Shown: piece after piece, positions 8,292 to 17,344 of the stretch | Numbering within the stretch: position 1 is the stretch's first letter | Layout: each line of letters begins with the position of its first letter | From: Bacteroidota bacterium | GTDB lineage: Bacteria > Bacteroidota > Bacteroidia > Bacteroidales > JAAAOM01 | Direction of reading: 5' to 3' | DNA length: 34,485 nucleotides | Assembly (NCBI GenBank): GCA_009908855.1 | Contig: JAAAOM010000058.1 | Coordinates: forward strand, 1-34,485 | Program-made: the position numbers and the translations under genes | The notes under the pieces: model-generated | Database searches by the model: none | What the model was told of the DNA's origin: nothing | The model's input: the letters and a program-made list of their open reading frames with translations, nothing else

Positions 8292-9431
8292 TTAGGCATA
8301 CATACTTTCCTGCTTACTTTTTTGAGCTATTACCGAATTGAAATTATTACCCAGAACAGCAACACAATACTCATCGAATTTAGTAGCAGGTGCACTGTAT
8401 TCAATACTCTTGAGTGTTACCAGTAACTCAACCAGCTGCTTGTTGTACAAGGCATTGGAACCGAACATAATTTTTGAAGGGCCTGCTTTTTGAATTACTG
8501 CAGACAATATATTAGCCGGCACATTGGATGTATCGGCATATACATGCGGATATTTTTGAAGGATGGATGAAATTTGGTCAACATCAGTGTATTTTGAACC
8601 GCTATAAAACAAATGGGCAATAATAAAGGTGTTTTCATATTTTTCAAACAAGGGCGCATTGCCATTTTCATCCACATAACTCGACAACAAGCCAAATTTG
8701 TCATCGGCCAGTTCATGATAAACCGGGAATTCCTTTAATTTTTGGTCAATCATAGGTATTTCCGATAAACCGCTGTGAAGCATCACATATAACCCGTTAT
8801 TTGCAGCAAATTCATACACCTTATGCAATTTTTCGGCTACCAGATCATTATTGTCATTCGGGAAAGGATAAAAGCCCTGTAAGTTCGGGTGTAGTTTTAT
8901 ACCCACTATCGGGTAATTGTCCATTTGCCACGCCAGGTACATTTCAATTTCATATTTATTCATTTGATGCACATCTACCGATGCCAAATAATAGAATTGC
9001 CGGGCATGTTTATAATATTTATAAATATCCTTCAGCTTATTGAATGGCTCAACCGAAAGCAATACATCTTTTTTGATGTTGGCCATTTTCATTTCATCAA
9101 CCAGCCTTTTTATACCGATATAGAGATAGGAATCTGAACATCCCTTGTCTGATAGTCCAAACCAATTTTTCCCATCGAAAAAACGCATCATCTCATTGGC
9201 ATACCTGTTTAGCTTGAGGCGGTCCATGAGCCGGGTATTACGAAAAATATTCAGGTTGTACTTCTCTCCTTTTACCTGCTTATGTTGGTATAAAAGTTCG
9301 TTGAGTTTGTGGTAATGATTAAAATCGGATGTTTCCACAACGTCAAAAGGATGTACATGAACATCAACAATCTCAAGCGCCCTTTGCTGCACCAATTTAT
9401 TCAGTATGCGCAAATACTTCTTATCCATCAT
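8292..9431 (-). CDS. Amidohydrolase_2-like TIM-barrel metal-dependent hydrolase
   Basis: This is a 379-residue cytoplasmic protein with amidohydrolase-2 superfamily signatures: the HxH motif in VDVHVHPF (H25, H27), GIKLHPNLQGF for the strand-4 region, VMLHSG, and FIIAHLFYSG. Near the end, KIMFGSN stands where the family normally has FGSD, so the strand-8 Asp that helps bind metal and acts as catalytic base is Asn326. That is unusual and could mean altered chemistry or a non-catalytic protein. The gene is divergent from rocD, with 246 bp between them, and convergent with the small lipoprotein gene. The substrate is not predictable. The ATG at 9428 is an alternative start. Confidence 0.8.
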   Translation of the reverse strand: MMDKKYLRILNKLVQQRALEIVDVHVHPFDVVETSDFNHYHKLNELLYQHKQVKGEKYNLNIFRNTRLMDRLKLNRYANEMMRFFDGKNWFGLSDKGCSDSYLYIGIKRLVDEMKMANIKKDVLLSVEPFNKLKDIYKYYKHARQFYYLASVDVHQMNKYEIEMYLAWQMDNYPIVGIKLHPNLQGFYPFPNDNNDLVAEKLHKVYEFAANNGLYVMLHSGLSEIPMIDQKLKEFPVYHELADDKFGLLSSYVDENGNAPLFEKYENTFIIAHLFYSGSKYTDVDQISSILQKYPHVYADTSNVPANILSAVIQKAGPSKIMFGSNALYNKQLVELLVTLKSIEYSAPATKFDEYCVAVLGNNFNSVIAQKSKQESMYA

Positions 9432-9677
9432 GCAGGTTTATTTTTATGGTGTGAATATAAAAATCTCATTTTACACTATGAAGTAATATTCATTTAATAA
9501 TTATTAAAATTTTTGTCTATCATAAGACCTGATCATATTTACGCGATTTTTTTAGCAGGGTTACTAATAAATATTTATACAAAATAAGTTAATAAAAATT
9601 CAAAAATCTGATATTCGTCATATTTCATTTCTAATTATTCTTTTACTTTTACGCCCATAAATCATAATTATTGTACT

Positions 9678-10889
9678 ATGACATCGCAGGATTTTATAAC
9701 ACGTGAAGACAAATTTGGTGCCCATAATTATCATCCGTTACCTGTAGTGCTTGACAGAGGCGAGGGTGTATATGTCTGGGACGTTGAAGGAAAAAAGTAT
9801 TTTGATTTTTTATCAGCCTATTCGGCAGTAAATCAGGGACACAGTCATCCGAAAATTGTGAAGGCTTTAACCGATCAGGCCTCCAGACTGGCATTAACAT
9901 CCAGGGCTTTTCATAATTCTTCATTGGGTGAATTTGAGGAATACATAACCAAATATTTTGGATATGACAAGGTTTTACCTATGAATACCGGGGCTGAAGC
10001 TGATGAAACGGCACTCAAACTATGCCGCAAATGGGGATATGAAAAAAAAGGCATACCTGAGAATGAAGCCAAAATTATCTGTTGCTTTAATAATTTTCAC
10101 GGACGCACCATTACCATCGTATCCATGTCTACCGATCCTGATTCGTACAAAGGATTTGGCCCTTATACACCTGGATTTGTAAAGGTTCCCTACAACGATA
10201 TTACGGCACTTGAAAAAGAATTGGAAGACCCAAACGTGGCCGGTTTTATAGTAGAGCCTATACAGGGGGAGGCAGGCGTTTATGTGCCCGATGATGGTTA
10301 TTTGAAAAAGGCTTATGACCTTTGTAAATCCAAAAATGTACTTTTTATGGCTGATGAAGTGCAAACCGGTCTCGCCCGAACAGGCGCCAAACTGGCCTGC
10401 GACCATGAAAATGTACGCCCGGATGTGCTCATATTAGGAAAAGCGCTTTCAGGTGGTGTGTACCCGGTTTCAGTGGTTTTGGCCGATGACGAAGTGATGT
10501 TATGCATAAAGCCTGGTGAACATGGTTCAACCTACGGTGGTAATCCCATTGCTGCCAAAGTAGGAATAGCAGCCTTAGAGGTTTTAAAGGATGAAAAATT
10601 AGCTGAAAATGCTGAAAAGATGGGTGAAGTATTTCGTGAAGGATTACACGGTATCCAATCAGATCGTATTGAGTTGATTCGTGGCAAAGGGCTTCTCAAC
10701 GCCATTGTAATTAAACCCAAAGAAGGTAAAACTGCCTGGGACGTTTGTGTAGCACTCAAAGAAAACGGGTTGCTGGCCAAACCCACGCATGAGCATATTA
10801 TTCGTTTTGCTCCGCCGCTGATTATCAATCAGCAACAGATTCAGGAATCACTTGACATCATTAAAAAAACCATTGAGGCACTTGATTGA
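9678..10889 (+). CDS. rocD: Ornithine aminotransferase (ornithine-oxo-acid transaminase)
   Basis: This is a 403-residue PLP-dependent class III aminotransferase. It converts ornithine and 2-oxoglutarate to glutamate-5-semialdehyde and glutamate, linking arginine or ornithine breakdown to proline. Family signatures are [17 protein letters not shown] near the N-terminus, [20 protein letters not shown], the glycine-rich [36 protein letters not shown] with the PLP-binding Asp, and the Schiff-base lysine K255 in [13 protein letters not shown]. Length and motifs match ornithine rather than acetylornithine or GABA aminotransferases. It stands alone and is closed by a strong hairpin terminator at 10969. 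No other arginine catabolism gene is in the window. Confidence 0.95.
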   Translation: MTSQDFITREDKFGAHNYHPLPVVLDRGEGVYVWDVEGKKYFDFLSAYSAVNQGHSHPKIVKALTDQASRLALTSRAFHNSSLGEFEEYITKYFGYDKVLPMNTGAEADETALKLCRKWGYEKKGIPENEAKIICCFNNFHGRTITIVSMSTDPDSYKGFGPYTPGFVKVPYNDITALEKELEDPNVAGFIVEPIQGEAGVYVPDDGYLKKAYDLCKSKNVLFMADEVQTGLARTGAKLACDHENVRPDVLILGKALSGGVYPVSVVLADDEVMLCIKPGEHGSTYGGNPIAAKVGIAALEVLKDEKLAENAEKMGEVFREGLHGIQSDRIELIRGKGLLNAIVIKPKEGKTAWDVCVALKENGLLAKPTHEHIIRFAPPLIINQQQIQESLDIIKKTIEALD

Positions 10890-10968
10890 ATAATCCAATT
10901 AAACTGAGCAGCCGCAAGTATGAATAACTGAGGTTGCCAATTAGTTTTCATGAACAAATAAGTTATTT

Positions 10969-11000
10969 AACCGGTTAGATTAATTCTGATCGGTTTTTTG
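10969..11000 (+). terminator. Rho-independent terminator of rocD
   Basis: AACCGGTTAGA (10969-10979) pairs with TCTGATCGGTT (10985-10995) as an 11-bp stem with two G-U wobbles and a 5-nt loop. It is followed by six T, a G, then five more T. It lies 80 nt after the rocD stop. Confidence 0.75.
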
Positions 11001-11074
11001 TTTTTATACTTAGCACTATATTTACTTAACTTTATATTTTGCCTCAAAATATTTAGAATTTAGCTATAGTTATC

Positions 11075-13129
11075 ATGAAAAAACGCATTTATTTTAAAAG
11101 CATTAAACCGATTGTCGTGTTGTTAACAGCACCGTTATTTTTAATGAATTGTACCAATACTATGAATCAAACGGAAAAAAAGGCCATTGATACCACCAAT
11201 ATGAATTTAACAGTAGAACCGGGCGATAACTTTTATGAATACGCAACCGGCGGATGGCAGGAAAAAAATCCGTTAACAGCAGAATACAGTCGCTACGGAT
11301 CGTTTGATGTGCTGCAGGAAGAAAATAATAAAAAGGTAAGATCGCTGATTGAAGACCTCGCATCCGGTAAATATCCCGAAAATGAACTGGCACAAAAAAT
11401 AGGCAATTTGTATGCGCAGGGAATGGATTCCGGTAAAATAGAAAAGCAATTTAACGAACCCATATCACCTATATTAGAACAAATAAATGCCATTACCGGT
11501 AAACAAGAAATACTGCATCAGATAATTGATTTTCACAAAAAGGGCGTTTTTCCGCTTTTTTATTTGTCCGGTACACCCGACCGAAAAAACAGTGACTGGG
11601 TAATCATAAGTCTTTACCAGGGCGGATTGGGCATGAACGATCGGGATTATTATATTGATGAAGATCAGCGCTCAAAGGAAATTCAGGAAGCCTACAGAAA
11701 ATATGCGGCTACATTATTTGAATTATCGGGTGATAACCCTGATTCTGCGCAAAAAAATGCACAAATTGTGTATGATTTCGAGAAACAATTGGCCGAAAAC
11801 TCAATGAACCGCCTGCAACGTCGCGATCCTAAACTCACCTATAACAAAATGGATCTGGCCGGACTTACGTATCTGTCATCTGACTTTAACTGGGCACATT
11901 ATTTTAATAAGGTTAATGTATCTGCCACTGAACAGATCAATGTTGCTCAGCCTGATTTCTTTAAATATGTTAGCAAAGCCTTTGAAAACCATGACCTGGA
12001 AACCTGGAAAACCTATTTAAAGTGGAATCTGTTAAACGATGCAGCTCCTTATTTGGCGGAAGATTATGTAAATGCACGATTTGAATTTTATGGCAAAGTG
12101 ATGCAGGGCAAAGAACAAATAAGGCCCCGGTGGAAGCGTATGGTTAGCCTGGTTAATAATGGAGTTGGCGAAGCATTGGGCAAGGTTTATGTAGAAAAAT
12201 ACTTTCCACCGGAAGCCAAACAGCGCATGTTGGATTTGGTGGAAAATCTGCGCATTTCATTTGAGAACAGAATACAGGAACTGGATTGGATGTCGGACAC
12301 CACCAAAACCGAAGCACTGGCTAAACTTGAGCGTATACGGGTAAAAATTGGTTATCCGGATAAATGGCGTGATTTTTCAGCGCTGGAACTCAACTCCGAA
12401 TATTTGTACCACAATGTACTGGAAGCCAATATCTTCAACACCCGCTATGAATGGGATAAAATTGGCAAACCGGTTGATAAAGACGAATGGTTAATGTTGC
12501 CCCACACGGTAAATGCATACTACCATCCCTTGCATAACGAAATAGTGTTTCCGGCAGGCATATTGCAACCACCATTTTTCTATCAAACACAGGACGATGC
12601 TGTTAATTATGGCGCCATAGGTGTTGTAATAGGGCATGAAATGACACATGGATTTGATGACAAAGGCCGTCAGTACGACAAAGAAGGAAACCTGAACGAC
12701 TGGTGGACACAAACCGATGCTGAGCGCTTCGATAACAAATCAAAAGTTCTTGTTGATCAGTACAATCAGTTCACTGTGTTGGATACGATAATGGCCAACG
12801 GTGAATTAACATTGGGTGAAAACATTGCTGACCTGGGTGGGCTGCAAATTTCACTGGATGCTTTTGAGATGACCGATCAATATAAAGAAAACACCACCGT
12901 GGATGGATTTACACCGGTACAACGTTTCTTTATTTCCTATGCCAATGTATGGGCCCAAAACATACGAGACGAAGAAAAGCTGCGAAGAGTAAAAGAAGAC
13001 GTGCATTCGTTGGGTGAACATCGTGTAAATGGTCCACTGCCAAATATATCCGAGTTTTATATCGCGTTTGAAGTAGATTCAAATGATTCATTGTATATTG
13101 AACCTGAAAAACGGGCAACAATATGGTAA
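11075..13129 (+). CDS. pepO: M13 family zinc metallopeptidase lipoprotein (neprilysin/PepO type)
   Basis: This is a 684-residue zinc endopeptidase of family M13. The N-terminus is a lipoprotein signal with lipobox LFLMNC and Cys26, so it is probably anchored to a membrane facing the periplasm. The peptidase_M13_N region starts near GDNFYEYATGGWQEKNP. The catalytic motif GHEMTH places H521, E522 and H525, and the third zinc ligand is E582 in GENIADLGGLQ, the family signature. The substrate-binding Asn-Ala pair is present as VNAYYHP upstream of the zinc site. The C-terminal tail HRVNGPLPNISEFYIAF is typical, although many relatives end in a Cys-Arg-x-Trp motif and this one ends EKRATIW. It likely degrades peptides in the periplasm. 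It is transcribed alone after the rocD terminator. Confidence 0.94.
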   Translation: MKKRIYFKSIKPIVVLLTAPLFLMNCTNTMNQTEKKAIDTTNMNLTVEPGDNFYEYATGGWQEKNPLTAEYSRYGSFDVLQEENNKKVRSLIEDLASGKYPENELAQKIGNLYAQGMDSGKIEKQFNEPISPILEQINAITGKQEILHQIIDFHKKGVFPLFYLSGTPDRKNSDWVIISLYQGGLGMNDRDYYIDEDQRSKEIQEAYRKYAATLFELSGDNPDSAQKNAQIVYDFEKQLAENSMNRLQRRDPKLTYNKMDLAGLTYLSSDFNWAHYFNKVNVSATEQINVAQPDFFKYVSKAFENHDLETWKTYLKWNLLNDAAPYLAEDYVNARFEFYGKVMQGKEQIRPRWKRMVSLVNNGVGEALGKVYVEKYFPPEAKQRMLDLVENLRISFENRIQELDWMSDTTKTEALAKLERIRVKIGYPDKWRDFSALELNSEYLYHNVLEANIFNTRYEWDKIGKPVDKDEWLMLPHTVNAYYHPLHNEIVFPAGILQPPFFYQTQDDAVNYGAIGVVIGHEMTHGFDDKGRQYDKEGNLNDWWTQTDAERFDNKSKVLVDQYNQFTVLDTIMANGELTLGENIADLGGLQISLDAFEMTDQYKENTTVDGFTPVQRFFISYANVWAQNIRDEEKLRRVKEDVHSLGEHRVNGPLPNISEFYIAFEVDSNDSLYIEPEKRATIW

Positions 13130-13218
13130 AACATTACGGATATAACGGACAGGATAACCGAAATATGTTCTGCAATTGTAATAGTTATTAAGTTAAGCGC
13201 ACCAGGTTAATGATAGAA

Positions 13219-13247
13219 AATTTTGCCAAAATTGGTAATTTTTTTTT
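13219..13247 (+). terminator. Weak candidate terminator after the M13 peptidase gene
   Basis: A short imperfect hairpin (AATT and CCA pairing with TGG and AATT, with a bulge) precedes nine T. The remaining bases of this 282-bp gap before the next gene are AT-rich and show no other feature that I can support. Confidence 0.35.
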
Positions 13248-13411
13248 GTATATATAATAGTATAACTAACTTAAAACGGTATTTTAAATAGCTGTTATAC
13301 CATTCCATTTTATTCATTTAATTATAAATTGTTTATTAAAAATGAAAGGAATGCCATATATTTTTTATATTTTTAAAATATCGCTGTAGTTATCTAATTT
13401 AGAATACATAC

Positions 13412-15037
13412 ATGGCACAGAAGATTTTAATTGTTGATGACATTGATGTAAACGCTGAGCTTATAAAAGAAATACTTCAGGAGGCGGATGAAAAATTCGA
13501 GATTCTGATTGTGAAATCAGGTGAAGAAGGAATTAAAGTCGCCCGTTCCCAACAGCCCGACATTATTCTGATGGACTGGAAAATGCCTAATCTTGACGGG
13601 CTGGAAGCCATTCGTATTCTCAAAGAAGATACCAATACCCAGGACATTCCGGTATTGATGATTACTGCATACAGCTCACCTGAGAATTTGAGAGACGCTT
13701 TTCAGCTCGGTGTATTCGATTATATCGAAAAACCGGTTGATAACCATGAGCTGATCGCCCGGGTACAAAATGCTTTTAAAGTTTCTAACGTACTTAAAGA
13801 AGCACGTACAAGAACCAATTTTTACGAACTTAAGCTGGAGGAATTAAGAAATACGGAACTGGTCTCGGATCAAACATCCACCTCCTTTTTAATTATATCA
13901 CCCGATGGCAATTTAGAATGGGGGAACAATGGATTCGCCAGTCTTCATGGCTATTCATTTAAAAATTATATTGATAAATACGGCAAATCCCTGTACAATC
14001 ATCCGGAGTTGATTGAAATGGAAGGACACTTTAAAAAATGCCTGCATACAAAATCACCGGTTACATTCATTCATAAATATGTAACAGAAAACGGCAACCA
14101 AAAATGGCTGCAAACCAGTATTAGCCCAAAGCTGAAAAAAAACGGGGATATTGAATCCATACTGGTTATGGAAAATGATGTTTCGCTGTTAAAAGAACAG
14201 GAAGAAGAGCTGAACCAGCAAAACGAACAAATGGCCACTATTACCGAATATCTGGAAGATGCCAATAATCTGTTGGAGGAACAGAAAAAAGAAATAAGCA
14301 AACAAAAACTTCAGATAGAGGTAGAACAAAAAAAATCAGAAGAACTTTTATTAAATATCCTGCCTTTTGAAGTTGCCCGTCAGTTAAAATCCAAAGGCCG
14401 CGCCAAGCCCAGATATTATAAAATGGTGTCCGTTCTGTTTGCTGATTTTAAAGGATTTTCAAAATTCAGCAAGGAAATGGAACCGCGTGAACTCATTCAG
14501 ATTCTGGATAATTATTTCGCCAAATTTGATGAGATCGCTGAAAAACACTTCATGGAAAAAATTAAAACCATGGGTGATGCCTTTATGGCAGCAGGCGGTT
14601 TACCACTGCGCAACCGTTCTAACCCGATAAATGCTGTATTGGCCGGTTTGGAAATTCAACATTTTATGAATACCCTAAACGATGAAAAAGTACTGCGCAA
14701 TGAACCTGTTTGGGAATTACGCCTGGGTATTCACACCGGTCCGTTGGTTGCCGGAGTAGTGGGAAGGCGTAAATTCGCTTATGATATCTGGGGCGACACC
14801 GTGAATATAGCCAGCCGTATGGAACATGCAGGTGCTGTAGGCATGATTAACATTTCTGAATCAACATACATTGAGATCAAAGAATATTTTGAATGCGACC
14901 ATCGCGGTAAAATAGAAGCCAAAGGCCTTGGCAAAATCGATATGTACTTCGCTAATCGTTTGAAAAAACAATACTCCGCCGATGAGCTTGGACTATTCCC
15001 GAATGAAGACTTTGAGCTTATTATGAGTAAATTATAG
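13412..15037 (+). CDS. Response regulator with PAS and class III adenylate cyclase domains
   Basis: This 541-residue cytoplasmic protein links two-component signalling to cyclic nucleotide synthesis. Residues 1-125 are a receiver domain (acidic D9 and D10, phospho-acceptor D55 in IILMDWKMP, K107 in EKP). Residues about 150-260 resemble a PAS fold, and 260-315 form a Glu/Gln/Lys-rich coiled coil ending in LLLNILP, the typical signalling helix. Residues 335-515 are a class III cyclase: metal ligands D345 (FADFKGF) and D389 (KTMGD), adenine-selecting K385 and D458 (YDIWGDTVNIASRM), and transition-state residues N465 and R469. All key residues are present, so ATP cyclase activity is expected. No kinase gene is adjacent. 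It converges on hisIE with only 7 bp between. Confidence 0.92.
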   Translation: MAQKILIVDDIDVNAELIKEILQEADEKFEILIVKSGEEGIKVARSQQPDIILMDWKMPNLDGLEAIRILKEDTNTQDIPVLMITAYSSPENLRDAFQLGVFDYIEKPVDNHELIARVQNAFKVSNVLKEARTRTNFYELKLEELRNTELVSDQTSTSFLIISPDGNLEWGNNGFASLHGYSFKNYIDKYGKSLYNHPELIEMEGHFKKCLHTKSPVTFIHKYVTENGNQKWLQTSISPKLKKNGDIESILVMENDVSLLKEQEEELNQQNEQMATITEYLEDANNLLEEQKKEISKQKLQIEVEQKKSEELLLNILPFEVARQLKSKGRAKPRYYKMVSVLFADFKGFSKFSKEMEPRELIQILDNYFAKFDEIAEKHFMEKIKTMGDAFMAAGGLPLRNRSNPINAVLAGLEIQHFMNTLNDEKVLRNEPVWELRLGIHTGPLVAGVVGRRKFAYDIWGDTVNIASRMEHAGAVGMINISESTYIEIKEYFECDHRGKIEAKGLGKIDMYFANRLKKQYSADELGLFPNEDFELIMSKL

Positions 15038-15044
15038 TTTCGAA

Positions 15045-15638
15045 CTATTTATGCCGCGTTACCAGAATATTAATTACATCCTCAATTCTATATCCTTTTT
15101 CGGTTAGAAGTACCAACAGATGATACATTAAATCAGCTGCTTCGTTTAAAAACAATTCCCTGTTATTGTCCTTCGATTCAATAACCAGTTCCACCGCTTC
15201 TTCTCCAACTTTCTGAGCAATTTTATTCACACCTTTGGAAAATAATTTGGTGGTATATGATCCTTCCGGCATGTCTTTTTTGCGCTTATCAATCAGGTCC
15301 TGCAACACCACCAGAAAATCAACACCTTCTTTATTGGATTCTGAAAAGCATGTATCAGCGCCGGTATGACATACAGGCCCTACAGGATCAGCTTTGATAA
15401 GCAGTGTATCATTATCGCAATCCGGTAATATCTCCTTTACCATTAAATAATTACCACTCTCCTCTCCTTTTGTCCATAACCTGTTTTTGGTACGGCTGTA
15501 AAAAGTTACTTTGCCTGTTTCCTGTGTTTTTGCCAGGGATTCTTCATTCATAAATCCCAGCATTAACACCTTACTTGAATGATTATCCTGAATAATGGCC
15601 GGTAAAAGGCCATCCCCTTTATTAAAATCTAACTTCAT
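15045..15638 (-). CDS. hisIE: Bifunctional phosphoribosyl-AMP cyclohydrolase / phosphoribosyl-ATP pyrophosphatase
   Basis: This 197-residue enzyme carries out steps 2 and 3 of histidine synthesis. The ATG at 15638 was chosen because [18 protein letters not shown] begins the HisI domain; the frame runs 30 codons further upstream through unrelated sequence. The HisI half shows MLGFMNEESL, FYSRTKNRLWTKGEESGN and the metal-binding DCDNDTLL and VGPVCHTG stretch. The HisE half (from about residue 110) shows GVNKIAQKVGEEAVELVIES and NEAADLMYHLLVLL. It is the last gene of the his operon. Its start ATG overlaps the stop of an upstream 68-codon ORF by four bases (ATGA). Confidence 0.95.
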   Translation of the reverse strand: MKLDFNKGDGLLPAIIQDNHSSKVLMLGFMNEESLAKTQETGKVTFYSRTKNRLWTKGEESGNYLMVKEILPDCDNDTLLIKADPVGPVCHTGADTCFSESNKEGVDFLVVLQDLIDKRKKDMPEGSYTTKLFSKGVNKIAQKVGEEAVELVIESKDNNRELFLNEAADLMYHLLVLLTEKGYRIEDVINILVTRHK

Positions 15639-15841
15639 AATTTTATTCCTGAATTTGTTATTATATATTGGTATCGGATTTTGTACCCATAAACACTGCT
15701 TAGGGTGCCTGTTACCCGAGCTATACATTTTCGCACGTTGCTGCCCATTGAGTCAAGGATTGAAATAAATACGCACCAGTAAAAAATCTGTATTTTTTTA
15801 CCTGGTTGTACAGCAATATAATTATCCTTACCAAGCATCAT
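15635..15841 (-). CDS. Small ORF of unknown function linking hisF and hisIE
   Basis: This is a 68-codon ORF beginning [20 protein letters not shown]. Its ATG overlaps the hisF TGA (ATGA at 15841-15838) and its own TGA overlaps the hisIE ATG (ATGA at 15638-15635). The same coupling joins hisH to hisA and EamA to hisD in this operon, which argues for translation. Against it, I recognise no family, and the codons for GYKIRYQ coincide with a repeat also present in the palindrome near 3.98 kb, so the ORF may be an accidental reading through inserted repeat DNA. I cannot decide between these. Translation of this ORF could at least deliver ribosomes to hisIE. Confidence 0.3.
   Translation of the reverse strand: MMLGKDNYIAVQPGKKIQIFYWCVFISILDSMGSNVRKCIARVTGTLSSVYGYKIRYQYIITNSGIKL
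15673..15694. repeat. Copy of an interspersed repeat end in the hisF-hisIE gap
   Basis: These 22 bases match the reverse complement of 3972-3993 at 21 positions, including an exact 16-base core ATCGGATTTTGTACCC. Counting the two bases before the core, GTATCGGATT at 15671-15680 also equals 3864-3873 at the other end of the palindromic element. The rest of the gap does not obviously resemble that element. Confidence 0.45.
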
Positions 15842-16593
15842 TTCCTGATAACAACCCCGTTATTAATAAGATAATCCTTTAAATCGGGTACGGTAATCTC
15901 ATTAAAATGGAAAATACTGGCTGCCAGCCCTGCATCCGCTTTCCCTTTGGTAAAAACATCTACAAAATGATGCATATTTCCTGCTCCGCCGGAGGCAATA
16001 ACCGGTATTTTTAATTGCTCGGCCAAAGATGACAATGCCTCGCAGGCAAAGCCGTTTTTGGTACCGTCATGATTCATTGATGTAAACAATATTTCGCCTG
16101 CGCCCCTGTCCTCTACTTCCCGGGCCCAGGAAAACAGTTCCTTGTCGGTTGCTATTCTGCCACCATTTACAAACACCGTCCACTTATCATCTTTAAACTG
16201 TGCGTCAATGGCTACCACTACAAACTGACTACCAAAATGACAGGCCATCTGATCAACAATATCAGGCTTTTTAACCGCTGCAGAGTTGATGGAAATTTTA
16301 TCCGTGCCGGCAGCTAATAATTTTTCAATATCACCCAATTCGCTAATACCTCCACCTACCGTAAAAGGTATATTGAGATGAGCAGCAATCTGTTTAACCA
16401 GGTCAACCAATGTTTTTCTTCGCTCATGAGAGGCGGTAATATCAAGAAAAACCAATTCATCTGCCCCCTGACGGGCATATTCGGCACCCAGCTCAACCGC
16501 ATTGCCAACTTCTTTTACATTTAAAAAGTTCACCCCCTTAACTACATATTCGTTGCGAATGTCAAGGCAAGGTATAATCCGTTTCGCTAACAT
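15838..16593 (-). CDS. hisF: Imidazole glycerol phosphate synthase, cyclase subunit
   Basis: This 251-residue (beta-alpha)8 barrel takes ammonia from HisH and converts PRFAR to imidazole glycerol phosphate and AICAR. The two catalytic aspartates are in place: D11 in IIPCLDIRN and D130 in VVVAIDAQ. Phosphate-binding loops are seen as FTVGGGI and IASGGAGN. Length is normal for the family. It starts 19 nt after hisA, and its stop overlaps the ATG of the small ORF that precedes hisIE. The HisH partner is encoded two genes upstream in the same operon. Confidence 0.97.
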   Translation of the reverse strand: MLAKRIIPCLDIRNEYVVKGVNFLNVKEVGNAVELGAEYARQGADELVFLDITASHERRKTLVDLVKQIAAHLNIPFTVGGGISELGDIEKLLAAGTDKISINSAAVKKPDIVDQMACHFGSQFVVVAIDAQFKDDKWTVFVNGGRIATDKELFSWAREVEDRGAGEILFTSMNHDGTKNGFACEALSSLAEQLKIPVIASGGAGNMHHFVDVFTKGKADAGLAASIFHFNEITVPDLKDYLINNGVVIRK

Positions 16594-16612
16594 AATGTGC
16601 CCTCCTGATCAG

Positions 16613-17344
16613 TTAATTTGACGATGAATTCCATTTTTCCAACTCCTTTAAAGCTATCCGGCCTTCATAAATTGCTTTTCCGATAATTACTGCCGGCACC
16701 TTCATATCCTCCAACAGGGCCAATTCATTGATATGGGTAATTCCGCCGCTGGCTATTAAATATATATCAGGAAATTTTGTTTTTATTTTCTTGTAAAGCT
16801 CCAGGGATGTTCCTTCCAGCATTCCATCCTTAGATATATCAGTACACAATACTTTTTTTACACCTGCTTGCCGGTTTTTGTCGATAAACGAATCAATTTC
16901 CAAATCGGTATTATCCAGCCAGCCTGAAATAGCAATTTTATGATCACGCACATCCGCTCCTAAAATTATTTTCTCAGGGCCATGCCTGGTTACCCATGAT
17001 TGAAACAATTCAGGTTCCTTAACGGCAACGCTTCCTACAGTTGCCATTTGGGCACCATGCTCAAAAACAATTTGCAAATCGGAATCAGATTTTATTCCGC
17101 CACCAAAATCAATGGTTAGCGATGTTTTTCCGGCAATTGTCTCTAATATTTTCCAGTTGATTACCTGTTTTGATTTCGCCCCGTCCAGGTCGACCAGGTG
17201 TAATCGCGTAAGCCCATGATCTTCAAATGATTTAGCTACCTCCAGCGGATTTTCGTTATAAATTGTTTGTTGGTTATAATCACCTTTAGACAGCCGCACA
17301 CATTTTCCGTTTATAATATCTATGGCCGGTATTATTTCAATCAT
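16613..17344 (-). CDS. hisA: ProFAR isomerase (phosphoribosylformimino-5-aminoimidazole carboxamide ribotide isomerase)
   Basis: This 243-residue (beta-alpha)8 barrel catalyses the Amadori rearrangement of ProFAR to PRFAR, the fourth step of histidine synthesis. The catalytic aspartates are D9 in [10 protein letters not shown] and D131 in ILGADVRD. The phosphate-binding loops are IDFGGGI and [23 protein letters not shown] is the usual N-terminal signature. Its ATG overlaps the hisH stop by four bases (ATGA at 17344-17341), implying coupled translation. It is distinguished from HisF by the AIDI start and by sequence order in the operon. Confidence 0.97.
   Translation of the reverse strand: MIEIIPAIDIINGKCVRLSKGDYNQQTIYNENPLEVAKSFEDHGLTRLHLVDLDGAKSKQVINWKILETIAGKTSLTIDFGGGIKSDSDLQIVFEHGAQMATVGSVAVKEPELFQSWVTRHGPEKIILGADVRDHKIAISGWLDNTDLEIDSFIDKNRQAGVKKVLCTDISKDGMLEGTSLELYKKIKTKFPDIYLIASGGITHINELALLEDMKVPAVIIGKAIYEGRIALKELEKWNSSSN

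Noticed and set aside
8495-8716. 73-codon minus-strand ORF
   Set aside because: It is an alternate frame inside the amidohydrolase gene and has low-complexity composition.
10020-10406. 128-codon ORF antisense to rocD
   Set aside because: rocD is unambiguous on the other strand, and the antisense product has no recognisable domain.
15639-15728. 30-codon upstream extension of hisIE
   Set aside because: The HisI domain starts at the ATG at 15638, and the extension lies in repeat-like DNA with no HisI similarity.
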